From Streptomyces sp. Q6 (GTDB lineage Bacteria; Actinomycetota; Actinomycetes; Streptomycetales; Streptomycetaceae): a DNA stretch of 64,000 nucleotides. Made by a program: the position numbers and the translations under genes. The notes under the pieces were generated by a model, which was not told the DNA's origin, searched no databases, and worked only from the letters and a program-made list of their open reading frames with translations. The stretch lies in contig NZ_CP146022.1 in assembly GCF_036967205.1 (NCBI RefSeq), positions 2,542,001 through 2,606,000 of the forward strand, given 5' to 3'. The stretch's first letter is position 1, and every line of letters begins with the position of its first letter. Of the stretch, positions 60,532 through 64,000 are shown piece after piece.

Positions 60532-61704
60532 ATGTTCGGATATCGCGTTCCCGCACCCGACGAGGCGATGCTGATCTCGGGCGGCAGGCGGGGACTTGGG
60601 GGAGCGCCCTTCCGCGTCGTCACCGGGCACGGGAAGTTCGTGCTGCCCGTGTTCCGCAAGACCCGCTTCCTGTCGCTCGCGATGAGCGAGGCGGAGGTCG
60701 TCGAGAAGTGCGTGACCCGGCAGGGCATCGCCCTCACCGTGCGGGCGGTCATCGCCTTCAAGGTGGGCAACGACCCGGAGTCCATCATCAACGCCGGCCA
60801 GCGGTTCCTCTCCGACCAGGACCAGATGTCGGTTCTGACCGGGCGGATCTTCGCCGGTCATCTGCGGTCCATCATCGGCTCGATGACCGTCGAGGAGATC
60901 GTCACCGAGCGGCAGAAGCTCGCGACGGAGGTCCTCGACACGTCGAAGGCCGAGATGGCGAAGATCGGGCTGCACGTCGACTCGTTGCAGATCCAGTCCA
61001 TCGACGACGGCAACACCGGGTACATCGAGGCCATGTCGCGGCCGCACAAGGCCGCCATCCAGCGGCAGGCGCAGATCGCCCAGGCGCAGGCCACGCAGGC
61101 CTCCGCGGAGGCGGAGCAGGCGGCGGCCCGCAAGCAGGCCGAGTACGCGCGGCAGACGGCGATCGTGCAGGCCGAGTACAGCGCCGAGGTCGACCGGGCC
61201 AAGGCGCAGGCCGAGCAGGCGGGACCGCTGGCGCTCGCCAACGCGCAGCAGGAGGTGCTCGCCGCCCAGACCGAACTGGCGCTGCGGCAGGCCGAGTTGC
61301 GCGAGAAGCAGCTCATCGCCGAGATCGTGAAGCCGGCGCAGGCCGACGCCGAGCGGATCCGGGTCCTCGCCCTGGCCGAGGCCGAGCGGATGAAGATCCA
61401 GGCGGAGGCGGCCGCGTCGTACGACCGGGTCGCGCTCGACCGGATGCTCATCGATCAGCTCCCGCAGATCGTGAAGGAGGCGTCGGCGGGGCTCGCCGGG
61501 GCGAACGTGAACGTGCTGAACGGGGCGGACGGGCTCGGCGAGATCGCGGCCGGTCTGGTCGGCCAGGGCCTGACGATCCTCGACTCGGTCCGCAAGAACC
61601 TGGGCGGACCGAGCGACGCGGCACCCGTGCCCGGCGCCGCGATCGAGCAGTACCTCGGCCGGCCGCGCACCGGGGGTGACGACGGCCCGGTCGACGTCCG
61701 CTGA
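60532..61704 (+). CDS. SPFH/flotillin-like membrane scaffold protein
   Basis: 390 residues from ATG 60532 with AAGGAG upstream. The SPFH domain is at residues 5-180 (VTGHGKFVLPVFRKTRFLSL, QGIALTVRAVIAFKVGNDPE, GRIFAGHLRSIIGSMTVEEI). A long Ala/Glu/Gln coiled coil (AQIAQAQATQASAEAEQAAA to LALAEAERMKIQAEAAASYD) and a Gly-rich tail follow. Flotillins organise membrane microdomains. No transmembrane helix is visible at the N-terminus, so membrane attachment is probably peripheral. Confidence 0.92.
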   Translation: MFGYRVPAPDEAMLISGGRRGLGGAPFRVVTGHGKFVLPVFRKTRFLSLAMSEAEVVEKCVTRQGIALTVRAVIAFKVGNDPESIINAGQRFLSDQDQMSVLTGRIFAGHLRSIIGSMTVEEIVTERQKLATEVLDTSKAEMAKIGLHVDSLQIQSIDDGNTGYIEAMSRPHKAAIQRQAQIAQAQATQASAEAEQAAARKQAEYARQTAIVQAEYSAEVDRAKAQAEQAGPLALANAQQEVLAAQTELALRQAELREKQLIAEIVKPAQADAERIRVLALAEAERMKIQAEAAASYDRVALDRMLIDQLPQIVKEASAGLAGANVNVLNGADGLGEIAAGLVGQGLTILDSVRKNLGGPSDAAPVPGAAIEQYLGRPRTGGDDGPVDVR

Positions 61705-61832
61705 ATCCCGCGCGGCGCGGAGCGGGCCCCTGCGGCGACCGGGCGGCGGGGTCCGCGGCGGCGCCCCGGGCCCCGGGGTGCCGGGGCGGTCCCCCAGCAC
61801 CCCGGAGCGGCCCGGCCGGTACAGTGGGCCGG

Positions 61833-61962
61833 GTCGTCATCAAGCGCGCATGAGGGGAAGCCGGTGGAAGTCCGGCGCTGACCCGCAACCGTCACAGTCG
61901 GACTGCCTCACCCGCGCCCATGATCGGCTCAGGACCGTCGAGGCATACGGAGCCGGAGCCGC
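61833..61962 (+). ncRNA. Cobalamin riboswitch
   Basis: The core GGGGAAGCCGGTGGAAGTCC then GGCGCTGACCCGCAACCGT matches the conserved B12-element (GGGAAnnnGGTGnnAnTCC and GCnGnCCCGCAACTGT). Downstream helices include GGCATACGGAGCCGGAG. It lies upstream of the intrinsic-factor-like gene and should reduce its expression when adenosylcobalamin is plentiful. Edges are approximate. The rest of the 61705-62021 gap is GC-rich leader with no gene. Confidence 0.92.
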
Positions 61963-62021
61963 CCGGTGCCCCCGCGTGCCGTGCCGCCCGGCTCCCCGCA
62001 GGGAGAGGCACCCGCCCCACC

Positions 62022-63260
62022 ATGAACATTCGCCGTAGCGCCGCGCTCGTCGCCGCGACCGTCGTGATCGGCGCCGCCGTGGCCCCGGCCGCCGCCGCGG
62101 ACAGCGCCTCCCCCTCCCCGAAGGTCGTCGTGCCGAGCGGCCTGTACGGCAGCACCGACCCCACGTACGACGGTGTCTGGCGCCAGTCCCTGGCGTTCGT
62201 GGCGCAGGACACCGTGGGCGTGCACCCGGCGAAGAAGGCCGTGGACTGGCTGACCGGGCAGCAGTGCGCGGACGGCGGTTTCGCCGCGTTCCGCGCCGAC
62301 CCGTCCGCGGCGTGCGACGCGAAGACGCCGGTCGACAGCAACAGCACCGCCGCCGCCGTGCAGGCCCTCGCCGCGGTCGGCGGCCACGACGCCCAGGTCG
62401 ACAAGGGCGTCGCGTGGCTGAAGAAGAACCAGAACAAGGACGGCGGCTGGGGCTACAACCCGGGCGGCGCCAGCGACGGGAACTCCACCTCGGTCGCCAT
62501 CGGCGCGCTGGCCGCCGCCGGGGAGAAGCCCGCGGACGTGAAGGCCGCTTCCGGCAAGACCCCGCTCGACGCCCTCGCCGCGCTCGCCCTGCCCTGCTCC
62601 GACGGCAAGAACGGCGGCGCCCTCGCCTACCAGCCCGACAAGAAGGGCAAGCTCGCGGCGAACGCGGACGCCACCGCCGCCGGTGTCCTCGGCGCGCTCG
62701 GCACCGGCTTCGCGCCCAACAAGGGCGACGCCCCGGACGCGTACACCTGCGCGAGCACCAAGGGCACGGACGCGGACGGCCTCGCCCACAACGGCGCCGT
62801 CTACCTCCAGAACCAGCTCTCCACCCACCTGTACCTGACGTCGCAGCTGGCCGGCGCCGAGGACCAGCCCGACTACGGGAACACCGCCGACGCGATCACC
62901 TCGGTCGCCGCGGCCGAGGGCATCAAGTACACGAAGGACCCGTACGCCTGGCTGGAGAAGAACGCCGGGGCCTGGGCGAAGCAGTCGGGCCCGGCCGCCT
63001 ACGCCCAGCTGATCTTCGCGGCGCACGCGACCGGCAACGACCCGCGCGACTTCGGCGGCAGCGACCTGGTGAGCGCCCTGAACAAGACCGGCCCGGAGCC
63101 GGCCTCCGCCGCGTCCTCCTCGTCCGACAGCGACAAGAAGAAGGACGACGACAGCAACGACGGCGGCGGGCTCGGCACCTGGTGGATCGTCGGCGTCATG
63201 TTCGTCGCCGCCGTCGGCGTCGGCTTCATGCTGAGCGGCCGCAAGAAGCAGCAGCCGTGA
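62022..63260 (+). CDS. Intrinsic-factor/prenyltransferase-like repeat protein, cell-surface anchored
   Basis: A 412-residue exported protein. Signal peptide MNIRRSAALVAATVVIGAAV ... APAAAADS. The body is an alpha-toroid of squalene-cyclase/transcobalamin type (AVDWLTGQQCADGGFAAFRA, VDSNSTAAAVQALAAVGGHD, GVAWLKKNQNKDGGWGYNPG). A Ser/Asp/Lys linker and a C-terminal membrane helix, WWIVGVMFVAAVGVGFMLSG, with a basic tail complete it. The riboswitch upstream and the ECF-type gene downstream make a cobalamin-binding or capture role likely. Stop overlaps the next GTG. Confidence 0.88.
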   Translation: MNIRRSAALVAATVVIGAAVAPAAAADSASPSPKVVVPSGLYGSTDPTYDGVWRQSLAFVAQDTVGVHPAKKAVDWLTGQQCADGGFAAFRADPSAACDAKTPVDSNSTAAAVQALAAVGGHDAQVDKGVAWLKKNQNKDGGWGYNPGGASDGNSTSVAIGALAAAGEKPADVKAASGKTPLDALAALALPCSDGKNGGALAYQPDKKGKLAANADATAAGVLGALGTGFAPNKGDAPDAYTCASTKGTDADGLAHNGAVYLQNQLSTHLYLTSQLAGAEDQPDYGNTADAITSVAAAEGIKYTKDPYAWLEKNAGAWAKQSGPAAYAQLIFAAHATGNDPRDFGGSDLVSALNKTGPEPASAASSSSDSDKKKDDDSNDGGGLGTWWIVGVMFVAAVGVGFMLSGRKKQQP

Positions 63261-63940
63261 CCCGCGTCCGCGCTCTCGGCCCCGTGCTCGCCGTCCTCGG
63301 CGCGCTCGCGGTCCTGCTCGGCGCCGCCGTCGCCCCGGCGCAGGCCGCCGGGTACCGGTACTGGTCGTTCTGGGAGCGGGACGGCGGTGCGTGGACGTAC
63401 GCGACCATGGGCCCCTCGCAGACGACGCCGTCGGACGGCGCCGTGCAGGGGTTCCGGTTCGCGGTGAGCGCGGACTCGAAGGACGCCACGCAGCCGCGCG
63501 GCGCCACCGGCTTCGACACCATCTGCGCCGGCACCCCGGCGAAGGACGGCGCCAAGCGGGTCGCGCTCGTCATCGACTTCGGCACGGTCGCGGACGCGCC
63601 GGGCGGCGAGACGCCGCCGAAGCCGCGCACCGCGTGCGCGCGGGTCGACGAGGACGCGACGACGGCCGACGCGCTCGCCTTGGTCGCGAAGCCGCTGCGC
63701 TACGACAGCAACGCGCTGCTGTGCGCCATCTCCGGCTACCCGAGGACGGGGTGCGGCGAGCAGGTCGCGGGCGGCGGCACCGACACGGCGTCGCCCGCCG
63801 CGACGGAGCCCTCCGACGCGAGCGGTTCGGGCGGTTCGAGCGGCTCCGGCGGGCCGTCCGTCGGCGTCATCGCCGGTGTCGCGATCGTCGCCGCGCTCGG
63901 CGTCGGCGCGATCTGGCAGGCCAAGCGCCGTCGCCACTGA
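63257..63940 (+). CDS. SCO2322-family secreted/membrane-anchored protein
   Basis: 227 residues from a GTG overlapping the previous stop (GTGA). Signal peptide ALGPVLAVLGALAVLLGAAV then APAQAAGYRYWSFWERDGGA. Cys pairs are in TICAGTPAKDG, PRTACARVDE and LLCAISGYPRTGCGE. A Ser/Gly linker and the C-terminal helix VGVIAGVAIVAALGVGAIWQ with KRRRH follow. Conserved in Streptomyces cobalamin-transport loci; probably part of the surface capture system, specific function unknown. Confidence 0.88.
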   Translation: MTRVRALGPVLAVLGALAVLLGAAVAPAQAAGYRYWSFWERDGGAWTYATMGPSQTTPSDGAVQGFRFAVSADSKDATQPRGATGFDTICAGTPAKDGAKRVALVIDFGTVADAPGGETPPKPRTACARVDEDATTADALALVAKPLRYDSNALLCAISGYPRTGCGEQVAGGGTDTASPAATEPSDASGSGGSSGSGGPSVGVIAGVAIVAALGVGAIWQAKRRRH

Positions 63941-63944
63941 CGCC

Positions 63945-64000
63945 ATGACCCGTCGTACGTTGCGCGCCCCCCGGGCCCACCGTTCCAACGCCCTGCACCC
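63945..64000 (+). CDS. Start of a further gene, probably the ECF-transporter T component (cut by window edge)
   Basis: Only 18 codons are visible: MTRRTLRAPRAHRSNALHP. The ATG is 4 bp after the previous stop. In Streptomyces the gene following the SCO2322-family gene encodes a CbiQ/EcfT-like membrane protein for cobalamin uptake; this identity rests on context only. Confidence 0.5.
   Translation, partial: MTRRTLRAPRAHRSNALH

Overview
The window is high-GC actinobacterial chromosome and almost certainly Streptomyces. GC is very high with strong third-position bias. GTG starts and ATGA/GTGA overlaps are frequent. There is an actinobacterial rnpB, a DtxR/DmdR-type iron box, F420- and KstR-type genes, and marker families such as the 'SCO2322 family'. 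No tRNA, rRNA, CRISPR array, insertion sequence or prophage was seen.

Layout. (1) 1-7478: the right part of a lasso-peptide cluster, cut by the left edge. It reads leftwards as sensor kinase, two-gene ABC exporter, precursor, cyclase, PqqD-like leader binder, B2 protease and a second ABC ATPase, with a divergent LuxR-type regulator. The precursor core matches siamycin I / MS-271. (2) 7.5-17.9 kb: housekeeping genes, namely rnpB, a MerR regulator with a membrane partner, an RNB exonuclease, YaaA, KDPG aldolase, a histidine phosphatase lacking the RNase H half usual in Streptomyces, a zinc-ribbon protein with an apparent CTG start, Nif3, and an iron-box-controlled siderophore-binding lipoprotein. 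(3) 17.9-36.4 kb: steroid-side-chain-type beta-oxidation genes (Hsd4A-, Hsd4B-, SCP-x thiolase-, CaiB-, acyl-CoA dehydrogenase- and FadE34-like) interleaved with an ABC exporter plus two-component system, MFS, GNAT, LysR and TerD genes. (4) 36.6-44.4 kb: an MFS transporter with a C-terminal beta-sandwich domain, a 1281-aa HTH-NACHT-HEAT STAND ATPase (NLR-like) divergent from a 68-aa membrane protein, peptidase E and an IclR regulator. (5) 44.6-54 kb: a DUF1177/permease/M20 peptidase operon, a methyltransferase, a cell-wall amidase, and an F420-dependent oxidoreductase like mycobacterial Rv3520c. (6) 53.2-60.2 kb: a prenyltransferase-like/methyltransferase/glycosyltransferase operon, a KstR-like TetR regulator, an aldehyde dehydrogenase with a 3Fe-4S ferredoxin, and a metallo-beta-lactamase-fold hydrolase. 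(7) 60.3-64 kb: an NfeD/flotillin pair and the start of a cobalamin-riboswitch-controlled uptake locus.

Two themes link distant genes. First, sites fitting the KstR pattern TNNAACNNGTTNNA and a second 17-bp palindrome (core CTGAC-N5-NTCAG) lie upstream of several of the steroid/CoA catabolism operons, so these look like one dispersed regulon with the KstR-like gene at 56.5 kb. Second, at least seven places between 0.9 and 26 kb show a gene whose homology jumps frame and would be restored by one extra G or C. This is best explained by sequencing or assembly deletions, though true pseudogenes cannot be excluded.
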